A stretch of 64,000 nucleotides of DNA from Dendrolimus kikuchii. Its lineage: Eukaryota; Arthropoda; Insecta; Lepidoptera; Lasiocampidae. Within the stretch, counting starts at the first letter, position 1, and each line of letters opens with the position of its first letter. The DNA lies in the NCBI GenBank assembly GCA_019925095.2, contig CM034392.1:18518387-18582386 (forward strand), given 5' to 3'. Both the position numbers and the translations under genes were made by a program. The notes under the pieces are model-generated. The model saw only the letters and a program-made list of their open reading frames with translations. It did no database searches and was not told where the DNA came from. Positions 47,023 to 54,830 of this stretch are shown here, piece after piece.

Positions 47023-50000
47023 TTAGTCTGGCCATAAACACTGTTATAATTAAAAAGAAACAAAATATTACATTTGAATTTGGAATCTGTCATTTTTATA
47101 TGATTGTTCATTGTTTTCTCATTTTGGCGCCAATACATTGTACAACATGTAGCGATATTAAAGTGGAGTGGGGCGATAAAGAGAACCGAATCGCTGTGAT
47201 TGCATTACACAAAGTAGGTATGGAGCCAAATGCAATTTTTAAAACTCTTCATACTCTTGACATTAGTCAAATGTTTGTGTACCGGGCTAATAATAGGTAC
47301 AATGAGACCTATAAGAGACGCACTGGTTATTTCTTAACTCATAATTTAAAAAAGAATAGAGTGGTAAAATTGAAACAACTACTGAAGCGGTACGCAAAGG
47401 GAGATCACAGAAAAATATTGTTTACGGATCAGAACATTTTTACAATTGAGCAACATTTTAACAAACAAAATGACCGTATTTATACTCAAAGCTCTAAGGA
47501 AGCTTCTCAATTAGTCGACAGAGTGCAACGTGGGCAATATCCGTCTTCAGTGATGGTTTGGTGGGGTGTTAGCTATGAAGGAGTGACTAAGCCATATTTT
47601 TGTGAAAAAGGTATCAAAACATTGGCACAAGTATATCAAGATATCATTCTTGAGAAGGTAGTTAAGCCCCTTAACAACACCATGTTCATTAACCAAGAAT
47701 GGTCCTTCCACCAAGACTCGGCACCGGGTCATAAAGCTCGGTCCACGCAGTTTTGGTTGGAAACGAACGTTTCGGACTTCATCAGAGCTGAAAACTGGCT
47801 ATCGTCTAGTCCCGATCTTAATCCGCTGGATTTGATTTATGGTCAGTTTTAGAGAGTACGGCTTGCTCTAAACGCCATGACAATTTGGAGTCCCTAAAAC
47901 AATCCATACGATTGGCAGTGAAGAATTTTCCCATGGAAAGAGTGTGTGCTTCTATTGATAACTGGCCTCGAAATTTAAAGGACTATTTTGCAGCCAATGG
48001 AGACCACTTCGAATAAGCTTTTTATATTTTAAATTGTTTTATATTTATGTATTAAACTAACACACTGTAAAACTTATAAATGTTATTTGCAATAGAAAAC
48101 AATATTTTTCTTTGTTACAATATCTATGGCAAGACTAGGTATATAGAAATACACTATTATATACCGATATTACTAATAGATACAGGTACTACATATACAA
48201 ATAAAATCTGTTTCAATTTTTTTAAGACAATACACTTTTTGCAATGTTTAGTTTATAACATTTGCAATGTTTATTGTAGGTTTGAAATTTTTGCATATTT
48301 TCTAGATGTTATGAATCCAGTGTGTGACATTTCACCGGTCGGCAAGAAAATAAAAAACATCACTCCTAACTATTGTGATTTTTTTTATAATTTCTGCACT
48401 TCTGAATATAAATATAGTATTAAAAGTTTTGTATCACATCCATTTTTTTATAATTGATGTTTTAAATTAAGCGTTTGTTTTGCTTTACATACAAAATGTA
48501 TATCTAATTATTGTGACAATAGCTGATTTAATTCCTCCGAAAACATTTAAAATCATCAAAGGTATATGACAAATTATTGATGAAGTTATTTCAGTTTGTA
48601 GTTTTCTCCATTTTCCCCTAGGGTATTTCACGCGGCGTAGCCGCGAAATAAAACTCTAAACTCGAATAAAAATCTATGTTACATACATAAAAAATTTATT
48701 AAGTGTTTTATATAAATAAACCTTGAATATGTTAGTTTCTTGTTGAATTCACTACAATTACCACACTGCTGAACTTATGAATCAAAATGTATAATATATA
48801 CTTACTTGCTCCTGTTACAAATGTTTTCTAGAAAAGAGTTTGGGCAACACCTATCAGTGATACTTCTAAGTTCTTCGCTTAATATTTCCAATAGCTCTAA
48901 AGCTTCGTTAACTGCTGACTCATCACTCAACAATATTATAATTGCGGGTATAACATCTGCAAACCAGGAAGGCATACCCGCACTTATTAGTTTCTTTTTA
49001 TCATCTGGTGGCAAAATTTTGAGGAACTTCTGAAGTATTATACACATCTGAAATGAAAATACTTATTGTACCATCTAAAAACAACTACTACTTCTTTATA
49101 GAGCAAGGAAGAAAGACTATATAATAATAAACCCTTTGTGGAGAAGCCTTAGATGAGTTGCAACACCTGACTTTGGGGGCCCAAGGCAAGGCCTCCGCCT
49201 CCACAATTGCCTTAGCCAGCCGGCACGGAGTGGAGATCACTAGAGCTAAGACTCAAACTCCAGGGGTGGAAGTGATAAATGGCATAACATCGGAAGTAGC
49301 TTCGGTGAACCTGCAGCCTCCTTCTCGACACCCCTTAGCCACTCACACCCATGTTGCCCCTCGCCAATCTTGACATTTTTAGGGGCCCATGCAGCAGTGA
49401 GTGGCGAATAATTGTCTGTCTATTTTTTCCATATTACTTGAACATTGCGACGGGCAGATGCCATAGTCCCAATAGTACACGATCTGTAACTCCACTAGCA
49501 GTTCATCTCAATAACCTTTTGTTACCTTTTGTTCTCATTCGCTACCATAATCCTACAATTCTGGGGGTTGTCCTTGAGTGCATTTTTATATGGTGTAGAC
49601 TGGGACAGTCGCCCCGTCAGTGTCACGCCACATTCAGATTAAATTTGTCAAGGGGCTTCTACATATTGGCTTTTTCACGGCCCCACGCAAGCCTGTGGTT
49701 TGCAGAGACATACATATTAATATAATCCCTATTAATATTATGAATGCAAAAGTAACTCTGTCTGTCTGTCCATCTGTCTGTTCCGTTTTCACAGAAAAAC
49801 TACTGGACTGATTTGGTTGAAATTCGGTATATATGTAAATTTTATACCAATTGAAAAGTATCCCTTGTCGGTGGACAAGGGATTCTTTTCAACTATGATA
49901 CTTCTCATCCCGGACTGTAGAATATATTTTGAGATAGATTTATGTACAGGTCATCCCAGAAAATATGATAGGTTTTTATTTGTGGTTTGCCATTTTCAAT

Positions 50001-51622
50001 ATTTTGTTTATTTTGGTTGTTTAGGTATTTTGGACGTTTTGGTAGTTTTGGTTGTTGTGATAGTTTTGATAATTTTGGTACTTTTGGTAGTTTTGGTAGT
50101 TTCGGTATCTTTGGTTGTTTTAGTAGTTTTGGTAGGCACTAGTAACATAATAAAGCTTTTATTTCTATTAACATTATTTACAATATTTTTAACTCATTAA
50201 TAAACACTATATTACCCTGGGCATTTATTTAATGAAATTGGATTTGGTGTTGGGCTTTATTCACTATTTCATTGAAGTACTTTATAAGGACCATGGCCAC
50301 TAGGAGGATATATTATTTTAACTATTATCTTCGTACCAAACAAATATGTTATTTAAAATAATACTAAGAGCTTTGAAGTTTGCTAACTTCACAGTAGAAT
50401 AATTTAAAGCTTCAATCTTTTAAAAATAAACAAAACTCAATTTATAATCATCCAAGTGTTATTTATTATATTTGTCTACACATAATAAAGTGTATGACAT
50501 AGAGGCAATGTTTACTCAAAATACCATCTGGAAATTAAAAAAGATTTTGTTTAAACCAATTTTCATTGAAAGTATTTTTAGTCTGCTTGACTCATTAAAT
50601 ATAGCAGTGAGACAAGTAAGAATTTTGAAACAGACACATGCAGCTGTATATTTTAAAATTGTACACAAGCATCCTGCTAGTGTTTCATTCTAAAGGGAGT
50701 AATGGGCATTGGAGTAGAGCCATGCATATTGAGACTGAGTTGCATACACTGATCTTATGGTGGGCTTTAATCCTGTGGTGAACTTTGATCTTGTGGTTAG
50801 CATTTAATATGATGTTACAACTAGTGGTCAATGGAACTAAAGGTCACATGTATATCATAACCATCTTTTCAATCATCATCAATCATCTTTTCAAAGTCAA
50901 TATATGCTGAGGTGTCAGAAACATGTGTTTCCTTTCAAGCCTTATTATAAAGCCATATTTACTATTTGACATTGCTTCCCAGAAATTTATCCTTATAAAT
51001 TAACCCATCTTAATCAAATTATTGATATACCAAAAAGCCGCAAGACTAATTATCACTATCTCATAATATACCAAGAAAATATACCCATTTTCTACAAATC
51101 CTATATAAACAGAATGAGACAACAACACAAAAACAATCACCACGCAAGCGCGATCTGCACTGTCACAGCGGACATATGTGCTTATCCGGAATCTGCATGT
51201 TAAACTATGGTCTGGTGTAATAAAGACTGTTTTATTTTTTTAAATCATCAGATTCAATATCTGACTAGGATATTTTATTTTTCTAAAACCTAATAATACA
51301 CTTTCAGTTTTTATAACAATTTACCTGATAATCCTTTTGAGTATTTTTTGGCTACTTTTTGTAGTTATGGATTTGGTCATCCAGATACACTTGAAAAATT
51401 TAGCCTCTACAGGTATTATTATAGTATTGATTAATAACAATATTTTACCTGCAATTTATTTTCAGCAGAAATTTCTGGTGAAAAGTAATAAGTGATCATC
51501 TTCAAAACACCAAATTGGTTTTCCTGGATGAGTGACATAAGAGTATCATCAGGTAATGAGGCCAGCATATTTAAGTGGACATCAAACTTTAACCATGATT
51601 TCAAATTAAGGTTTTCTTCCAT
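30118..51622 (-). CDS. Rif1: Rif1: replication-timing and DNA-repair factor, PP1-binding, 10 exons
   Basis: Ten exons join in one frame to 2131 residues (5' to 3'): 51622-51449, 49047-48806, 46521-45744, 44951-44779, 42696-42456, 41484-41313, 39279-39086, 37169-33948, 32043-31117, 30390-30118. The N-terminal 660 residues are helical, HEAT-type; FLCWKELIDNL and KLLMVPL..NNAKAKETIQAK with WWHLI match the RIF1 N-terminal domain. KKREDIPALYQDLSQSQ (about 805-821) is a conserved RIF1 motif after the HEAT array. A long acidic Ser/Asn-rich disordered middle follows, then PILKRK (1712-1717), RVSF (1735-1738) and the C-terminal domain (CPLLIDCEDPIDNIA, TIGDLAKMTELEVN). Rif1 targets PP1 to chromatin to delay late origins and acts at DNA ends. 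The start ATG (AAAAATGG) has an in-frame TGA six bases before it; an undetected upstream coding exon is possible, since the N-terminus is shorter than in vertebrates. Confidence 0.92.
30553..30730. repeat. Foldback element with about 73 bp arms in Rif1 intron 9
   Basis: Arms 30553-30626 and 30659-30730 are near-perfect inverted copies (AATTCCAAACAGTTAAAAC / GTTTTAACTGTTTTGAATT and CTATTTCATACCTAACA / TGTTAGGTATGAAATAG) with a 32 bp loop. The low divergence suggests recent insertion. Confidence 0.7.
31117..32043 (-). CDS. Rif1: Rif1 exon 9 (PP1-docking and C-terminal domain)
   Basis: Residues 1733-2041. It opens directly with RKRVSFHDPP, so the PP1-docking RVSF is within the first six codons. 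The conserved C-terminal domain follows (PICPLLIDCEDPID, ETIGDLAKMTELEVNRLCIK, KVKTAKRVLVEYAAF), then an acidic low-complexity stretch. Acceptor TTTATAG|AGA; donor GCAGAG|GTAATT, both phase 0. Confidence 0.92.
32130..32830. repeat. Dispersed repeats with a 9 bp minisatellite, Rif1 intron 8
   Basis: Two related blocks (about 32140-32430 and 32443-32620) each begin with GGCTGC(A/G)CCGCGGGTCAA and contain TTCACTT.ATTTTATATCGCAA. From 32640 to 32785 runs a degenerate 9 bp tandem repeat, consensus about GACCAGATC, keeping one frame open (QIHQIGQIDRIDHIGQ). A related 9 bp array lies at 50020-50140. Confidence 0.55.
33093..33415 (-). mobile_element. Poly(A)-tailed retroelement 3' end
   Basis: The plus strand starts with oligo(T), then GCAGGAGATCAGCAGACAGG, and ends near TCCGTTCCTGCACGGATA. 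It is the most complete copy of the family seen at 29556, 46690 and 58102. The sense strand is minus, with the tail at 33093. Confidence 0.65.
33440..33745. repeat. Dispersed repeat related to 24570-24800
   Basis: Shares CAGCGAAAACCGCATCGA.AT and GCCCAGTAGTTTTTACGTGA followed by CCCGAACAAA with the unit at 24517-24923. Degenerate, no protein. Confidence 0.5.
33948..37169 (-). CDS. Rif1: Rif1 exon 8 (large disordered exon)
   Basis: Residues 659-1732 in a single 3222 bp exon. It starts VLTQPQAILQNLLKSLKEL, the last helical part, then carries the DIPALYQDLSQSQ motif. About 850 residues rich in Lys, Glu, Ser and Asn follow, and it ends SGPILKRKLVD...TTISPVGK. Acceptor TTCCAG|GTT; donor GGCAAA|GTGAGT. 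Confidence 0.95.
37700..37859. repeat. 80 bp tandem duplication
   Basis: Two units of exactly 80 bp, each starting AAGGTCTTCTGATTTGAAGG and ending ATACCAAAGAAT, differing at only three or so positions. Recent local duplication inside Rif1 intron 7. Confidence 0.9.
38705..39005 (-). mobile_element. tRNA-derived SINE
   Basis: On the minus strand an A-box-like GGTATCGTAATGGCTAGCGC, a diverged B box (GGTTTGAAATT near 38950), then body blocks (GGCAGTTTTCTGACCGATTA, GCCTTGGACAAGCGTGG) and a 3' end CAGCAATGGGACATTTAAGG. Same family as 27535 and 20858. Confidence 0.72.
39086..39279 (-). CDS. Rif1: Rif1 exon 7
   Basis: Residues 594-658 (CEQKVNLLQKLTKDLND ... VLGCVKNILNSPD). Helical HEAT-type. Acceptor TTTACAG|AT (phase 1), donor GAT|GTAAGT (phase 0). 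Confidence 0.9.
39940..40223 (+). mobile_element. Helitron-like dispersed element in Rif1 intron 6
   Basis: Two internal 'GAACCGATTTTGATGA' type blocks and a 3' end GACAACGTCTGCCGGGATCT followed by CTAG|T. CTAG|T after a short GC hairpin fits a Helitron terminus. Assignment is by pattern only. Confidence 0.4.
40289..40373. repeat. Short hairpin repeat (CGAGCGTAGCGAG)
   Basis: Arms 40289-40317 (TTACACTAGGGGTGAAAAT...) and 40344-40373 (...TTTTACCCTAGATTAACACT) pair imperfectly, with CGAGCGTAGCGAG in the loop. A MITE-like unit. Confidence 0.5.
40655..40751. repeat. Hairpin repeat with 24 bp arms
   Basis: GTGCGCTAAGTTGGTTTTTA (40655) is inverted at 40728-40751 (TAAAAACCAATAACCGCAC). The loop contains CGAGACGAAGTCGAGG. 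MITE-like, possibly the same family as 40289-40373. Confidence 0.5.
41313..41484 (-). CDS. Rif1: Rif1 exon 6
   Basis: Residues 537-593, LKLPALAWYRMYATMYVKI ... LAILKHDTNED. Acceptor TTTACAG|TTA, donor GATA|GTAAGT; the phase-1 exit joins to AT of exon 7 to give Asn. An internal AG (CCAG|CTC) is a weaker alternative acceptor. Confidence 0.88.
41485..42455. other. Rif1 intron 5, no gene seen
   Basis: AT-rich. Inverted words GATAAAAGTTATT (42148) and GATAACTTTTAT (42271) suggest a decayed element; nothing more can be supported. Confidence 0.5.
42456..42696 (-). CDS. Rif1: Rif1 exon 5
   Basis: Residues 456-536, ITSEEVVRRLKPVMDVLLNQ ... LWPLINMNIITD. Acceptor TTGACAG|T (phase 2), donor GAT|GTAAGT (phase 0). 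Confidence 0.9.
42905..43335. repeat. Dispersed repeat with CCGACTTCAA inverted ends
   Basis: Starts ACCGACTTCAAAAAGGAGG and ends ATCTTGAAGTTGGTGCTAAG, so both ends carry the same word inverted. The family recurs at 56305-57455. Internal ORFs are poor. Confidence 0.55.
43390..43570 (-). pseudogene. RTE-type RT C-terminal fragment
   Basis: The minus strand reads WFVHVERMNENRITKQVYDS then GRVGTGRPRHTPHEQI, matching the segment HVERMHDERMTKQIYNAKVD of the RTE copy at 52587-53884. Short remnant in Rif1 intron 4. Confidence 0.7.
43650..43830 (+). pseudogene. BovB/RTE-like RT C-terminal remnant
   Basis: The plus strand reads WKWADHTLSDKRIKLGCQTQ and, after a stop, AQDRRRCASFEEAYVEDKLP, resembling the terminal WxWxGHxxR ... 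ARDRxxWxxxEEAY region of RTE/BovB-like ORFs. One in-frame TAG. Confidence 0.55.
44779..44951 (-). CDS. Rif1: Rif1 exon 4
   Basis: Residues 399-455, ERYSIVLADIIFNCILLSLF ... FMVDDSFGEYYN. It has no internal start near its beginning and is short, so only splicing reveals it: acceptor TTTACAG|GAG (phase 0) and donor AATAG|GTAATG (phase 2) fit both neighbours. Confidence 0.88.
44952..45743. other. Rif1 intron 3 with a 15 bp tandem repeat
   Basis: The only structured feature is the 15 bp array at 45597-45715, directly beside the exon 3 donor. The ORF at 45240-45452 has no recognisable domain and is not called. Confidence 0.6.
45597..45715. repeat. Degenerate 15 bp minisatellite
   Basis: About eight units, with starts at 45597 and then 45611, 45626, 45641, 45656, 45671, 45686 and 45701, exactly 15 bp apart. 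The consensus is near CTTTAACTACAATTA. Units differ at several positions but hold the period. The array ends 28 bp from the Rif1 exon 3 donor (45743). Confidence 0.75.
45744..46521 (-). CDS. Rif1: Rif1 exon 3 (conserved N-terminal HEAT region)
   Basis: Residues 139-398. Best-conserved part of the N-terminal domain: YPSLILSLLQKGSPIWHRIW, SRCRAFLCWKELIDNLSKE, PRKMKLLMVPLSVNNAKAKE, AKFATWWHLIIKFKP. These align in order with the vertebrate RIF1 N-terminal domain. Acceptor TTAACAG|A (phase 2), donor AAAG|GTAAGT (phase 0). Confidence 0.95.
46690..46932 (+). mobile_element. Poly(A)-tailed retroelement 3' end
   Basis: Same family as 33093-33415 with the A-rich tail at 46908-46932, running straight into the (TA)n tract. 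Truncated at its 5' side near GTCGTAAGGCATTTGCCCGA. Confidence 0.65.
46933..47020. repeat. (TA)n microsatellite
   Basis: About 44 uninterrupted TA units between a retroelement poly(A) tail and the left end of a maT mariner. Probably grew from the tail/TA junction; length is likely to vary between individuals. Confidence 0.95.
47022..48139 (+). mobile_element. maT-type (DD37D) Tc1/mariner element, internally deleted
   Basis: Ends are imperfect terminal inverted repeats: CTTAGTCTGGCCATAAACAC at the left and the inverse of ATATCTATGGCAAGACTAGG at the right, flanked by TA. It contains one broken transposase ORF. The insertion is in Rif1 intron 2, antisense to Rif1. TIR divergence and coding damage show it can no longer move by itself. 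Confidence 0.8.
47100..48016 (+). pseudogene. maT-type transposase, frameshifted, with internal deletion
   Basis: The ORF 47100-47852 gives the catalytic Asp triad: D110 (KILFTDQNIF), D206 (SFHQDSAPGH) and D244 (SSPDLNPLD), with 37 residues between the last two, the DD37D spacing of maT elements. A frameshift near 47842 moves the frame, which then reads WSVLESTACSKRHDNLESLK and ends at NGDHFE and TAA (48016). In the N-terminal part, RYNET joins directly to YKRRTGYFLT, so about 45 residues of the second DNA-binding helix region usual in the family seem deleted. This is a relic of a cut-and-paste transposase. Confidence 0.82.
48140..48805. other. Rest of Rif1 intron 2, no gene seen
   Basis: AT-rich. 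A short TTTCACGCGGCGTAGCCGCG hairpin near 48627 resembles the GC hairpin of the Helitron-like repeats. The ORF at 48080-48457 is not supported. Confidence 0.5.
48806..49047 (-). CDS. Rif1: Rif1 exon 2
   Basis: Residues 59-139, MCIILQKFLKILPPDDKKKL ... DRCCPNSFLENICNRS. Acceptor TTTTCAG|ATG (phase 0); donor AGCAA|GTAAGT (phase 2), giving Lys with the A of exon 3. Confidence 0.9.
49140..49720. repeat. GC-rich dispersed sequence in Rif1 intron 1
   Basis: Composition is clearly richer in G+C than the surroundings (for example GGGGGCCCAAGGCAAGGCC, CTGGGACAGTCGCCCCGTCA). It is probably a retroelement end. Overlapping ORFs (49158-49373, 49351-49725) have no recognisable domain. Confidence 0.35.
49725..50200. 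repeat. Dispersed repeat carrying a 9 bp minisatellite
   Basis: Begins ATTATGAATGCAAAAGTAAC then TCTGTCTGTCTGTCC, with a GAACC-like 'CTACTGGACTGATTTGGTTG' block. From about 50020 to 50140 a degenerate 9 bp array follows, consensus near TTTTGGTAG. Read on the other strand this is xxACCAAAA, similar to the array at 32640-32785. Confidence 0.6.
51028..51240. repeat. Dispersed repeat shared with 11985-12145
   Basis: Begins GATATACCAAAAAGCCGCA and matches the untranslated region beside the Penelope-like fragment, including CTATATAAACAGAATGAGAC and CGCGATCTGCACTGTCA. Ends near AATAAAGACTGTTTTATTTT. Confidence 0.6.
51449..51622 (-). CDS. Rif1: Rif1 exon 1 (first coding exon found)
   Basis: Residues 1-58, MEENLNLKSWLKFDVHLNML ... 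EISAENKLQ. The ATG is in good context and an in-frame TGA lies six bases upstream. A possible acceptor (TTTTTAACAG) 19 bases before the ATG suggests an untranslated exon upstream. Donor TTGCAG|GTAAAA, phase 0. Confidence 0.8.
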
Positions 51623-52573
51623 TTTTCAGGTAAAACACTGGCTGTTAAAAATCAGGATAATAGGCCTAAAAGCAGACAACTTATTATGTTTATTACAGTA
51701 GCCAATGCATTCATCTGCAATTGGCTGGAGAGCCATATACTGATTTGGCCAAAGTAGCATTTTGATGTGTACTCCAGTGAGTACTTAACAATTTCAATAA
51801 AACATGTGGCTTATAGTCTAGTCTAGATTTAATATGTGCAACCTCTTTTGTCACTAGATTTCATTGTTTTGGTAATCAGTACTCTGGCCAGGCTATTGCT
51901 GTGATACTGAAGTTTAAGCTAGTGCACATTGCATCAAATATGCCTTCTGGCTACTTTACATTAGGTCAGTAACTAGTGTCAGTGCTAGTATCATAAACTG
52001 ACTACACTGTTCACATGCAGTCAGTAGTTTTGTTAATTTATTTAGGGTGTGCCCACATTATTGAAGTCAGTAAGGAAATAAGTATTTTTAAAAACAGCAG
52101 AATTTGATGATATTGAATTATTTGTTGAAATTTTCATATCTGTTTGAAAAGTATGCAGAATTGATAGAAGAGGTATCTAGAAAGAAATGACCTTCAGTAA
52201 AGAAATGAAACTGGAGATTCTGCTTTGTTGTTCGAATGGTTAAGATTTTAACATCTTGCAAATTGCAATTGTTTTCTCAAGTAAACAGAATCTCAAATCC
52301 GAGTTGCTTAATTTTCCAATATGATGTGATGCATCCTAGAAGTGTCAGCAACAGACTTATTGCTAAAATGCTGACTTCGTCGTTATACACAAGGCCAGCA
52401 TCGTTACCATGGATACCGGGTATTGGTGCGAGTCCGGGGGGAGTGGACTGACTTCAGGATATTCAATCCGGAATATTGAAGTCAGTCTTGACTTGACAGC
52501 GCTGTACTGACTCCAAATCAATTTACACAATGCCAGTATTAAGTTAGCTCTGATTAACTTCGAACTTTAAAGT
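51623..52573. other. Region upstream of the Rif1 start, no gene seen
   Basis: Probably the end of a 5' UTR intron or the promoter side of Rif1. CAGTCAGT / GAAGTCAGT words recur (about 51965, 52018, 52065, 52480), but no ordered array could be defined. Confidence 0.4.
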
Positions 52574-53897
52574 TGGCAGCTTAAACATAACTTCACGCTA
52601 GTTCCCTTGCGGGGTAGGCACGAACAACAGAGTGCCATTTAGGCTTATTCTTACACACCTCACTTGCCTCTTTGACATTCATAACTCTTGTCATGCAAGC
52701 TCGTCTGTTCTTAAGGCTCCTGACATCACCTTCTGCTAGTACACGATCAATTTGATCATGGAAGGTGTGTCGTGGCCTTCCACGACTTCTGCATCCATCC
52801 ACTTTTGCATTGTATATCTGTTTAGTCATTCTTTCATCATGCATTCTTTCCACATGCCCGAACCACTGCCCGAATCACCACCCCGACACTCTCTTTCAGA
52901 CCAACTCTCTTTCTTACTTCGGTATTACGAACGCGGTCCGCGAGCGTCACTCCGCAGATTTTGCGCAGTGCTCGCATCTCGACCGCGTTTACTCTACTTT
53001 CATGCTCTTTCTTCCATACCCAACTCTCGCTTCCATATGCGAGCGTAGGTACCAGCACCGCGTTGTGTACGGCGAGCTGGGCCTTCTGGCTGAGGTTCTT
53101 AGCGCCTAGAAGTTTACCTAACGCTCCATTTAAACTATTCCCCAAATTCACTCTTCTTTCTATATCAGTGGTGTACCTTCCATCCCTGCTAAAAGCACAT
53201 CCAAGATATACAAACTCATTCACTTGCTCCAGCATAACATCATCGACCATTATCCTTGCATTCATTCTGGTTTCTTCTCTTTCAAACACCATAACCTTTG
53301 TTTTCTTCGCATTCAAATGTAAGCCTCTCGCCTGACAGTCATCTTTCATCATTGTGACTAGTGTTTGCAGTTCTGATGGCGATTCGGCTAAAAGCATGGC
53401 ATCATCCGCATAAAGCAAGGTGCTTACAACTAGATCACTCATCCGCACCCCAACATCCATCAATTTTATTCTCTGGAGACCATCGTCCAGATATAGAATG
53501 AACAGCAAATCCGACAGCACGCAGCCCTGGCGGACGCCAATATTGACGTCAAACCAGGGCGACAGGCTGCCTTCCACTCGCACGCATGCCATACAGCCCT
53601 CGTAACTGGACTGCACAGCACGCATCAATTGGCCATTAATCCCGTATCCGGGCAATATGTCCCAGAGGTCCTTCCGCACAACCCTGTCAAATGCTTTCTC
53701 TAGATCCACAAAACCGCAGAAAACCTTCCGGCCCATAGCCAGCTGCTTCTCTACGATATTGCGGAGAGAGAAAACTTGATCTATACATCCCCTTCCATTT
53801 CTGAAGCCACCTTGTGCATCCCACAGTAATCCATCGGATACAACTCTCATTCTCTTTTCAATAATCTTCGTATACACTTTACACTGGCAGCTTAAAC
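52574..53897 (-). mobile_element. 5'-truncated RTE-type LINE with 13 bp target-site duplication
   Basis: TGGCAGCTTAAAC occurs at 52574-52586 and again at 53885-53897, directly flanking the element body 52587-53884. The body on the minus strand holds the RT domain and ends with the family 3' end (GGAACTAGCGTGAAGTTAT). A perfect duplication and nearly open ORF indicate a recent insertion. Confidence 0.85.
52593..53884 (-). pseudogene. Reverse transcriptase ORF of the RTE-type LINE (partial, frameshifted)
   Basis: ORF 53877-52837 contains the RT fingers/palm: GGFRNGRGCIDQVFSLRNIV, FVDLEKAFDRV, GVRQGCVLS and the catalytic YADD in STLLYADDAMLL. It then carries the thumb (VYLGCAFSRDGRYTTDI). A one-base shift near 52870 moves to the frame ending VERMHDERMTKQIY and GRPRHTFHDQIDR. 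The N-terminal endonuclease is absent through 5' truncation. The clade is inferred from the tail and tandem-repeat 3' end. Confidence 0.8.
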
Positions 53898-54280
53898 GAT
53901 CACTATAAATCAGCTTTAACGCGCAATAACAGGCTTACTAAATTAGCGTTCTAGAGTAGATTGATAAATATTTTTAAAAAACATCCATATATATAACAAC
54001 TACTAGAAACTACTCACAATTTAAAAGAACAAACCATAAAGAAATACCGACACCGCTATTGTTACGAGAAAGACACAAAACATTAGAAACTTTACCACTT
54101 ACGATATGTTGCTAAACTAATTGTGAATTACGAAAAAGATATATAATAAAACTAGTGTTTTATAATATTTTACAGAGATCCTAGTCGACTTTTATCTTTT
54201 TATTGAAAACAAATTCTTGCACATTTTGACAGTTAAGTGGCGCCTGGCGCGAAGACAGTTGTTGTTGTTAAATTTGCTAT

Positions 54281-54830
54281 AATGGCAGGCATAGGTGCTG
54301 GAGTCGTACAGCTTTGTCCGATATAATTAATAATTAATCCTGGAGTTCTTGTGAAAGCTTGAATAGGCACATTTCACTAAACAATAGTCGATATTTTGAA
54401 CACAAACAATGACATAATTCTGAGTAGTAATAATAGTAAAACACGCCACAAAGGCAGGCAAAGGAATCTTAGTCCATACAGCAAACTCTGATGGATAAAA
54501 GTCTTCGTATAGTAGCGCAGTTGTATTGTAGGCTACAACCGACGCCGTTTAACGGACGTCTTATGAAAACTCGAAAGGCCACATTTGACTATACAGTTCA
54601 CATTTCTCACAAAATACATAATTACTACTCAAAAACTATCAATATCCTATAACTATTGTTCATTTTGGAGTAATTTTACACATTTTTAGAAAATAAATTA
54701 TACAGCACAACGTCTCTTTTTAGTTCCCGCCAAAAACTCCACACACATAATCTGGCTTAGAAATAATAGTTATTATTATCGCTACAATGTCAGGCAAAGG
54801 AATGCAGACCATACAGCCTTGTATGCATGA
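54281..54830 (+). repeat. Three diverged repeats of unknown origin
   Basis: Words of the type TGGCAGGCATAGGTGCTGG, AGGCAGGCAAAGGAATCTTA and TGTCAGGCAAAGGAATGCAG, each followed within about 15 bases by (A/G)TACAGC, begin near 54283, 54453 and 54787. The stretch after the first and second also shares CACATTT(C/G)ACTA and TACT(A/C) words. Looks like an old tandem array with units of about 170-330 bp. The ORF at 54787 is short and uncalled. Confidence 0.4.

Noticed and set aside
46737..47138. ORF with long Ile-Tyr repeats
   Set aside because: Translation of the (TA)n microsatellite.
49158..49725. Two overlapping plus-strand ORFs in a GC-rich block
   Set aside because: They lie in what looks like a dispersed repeat and show no domain; recorded only as repeat.
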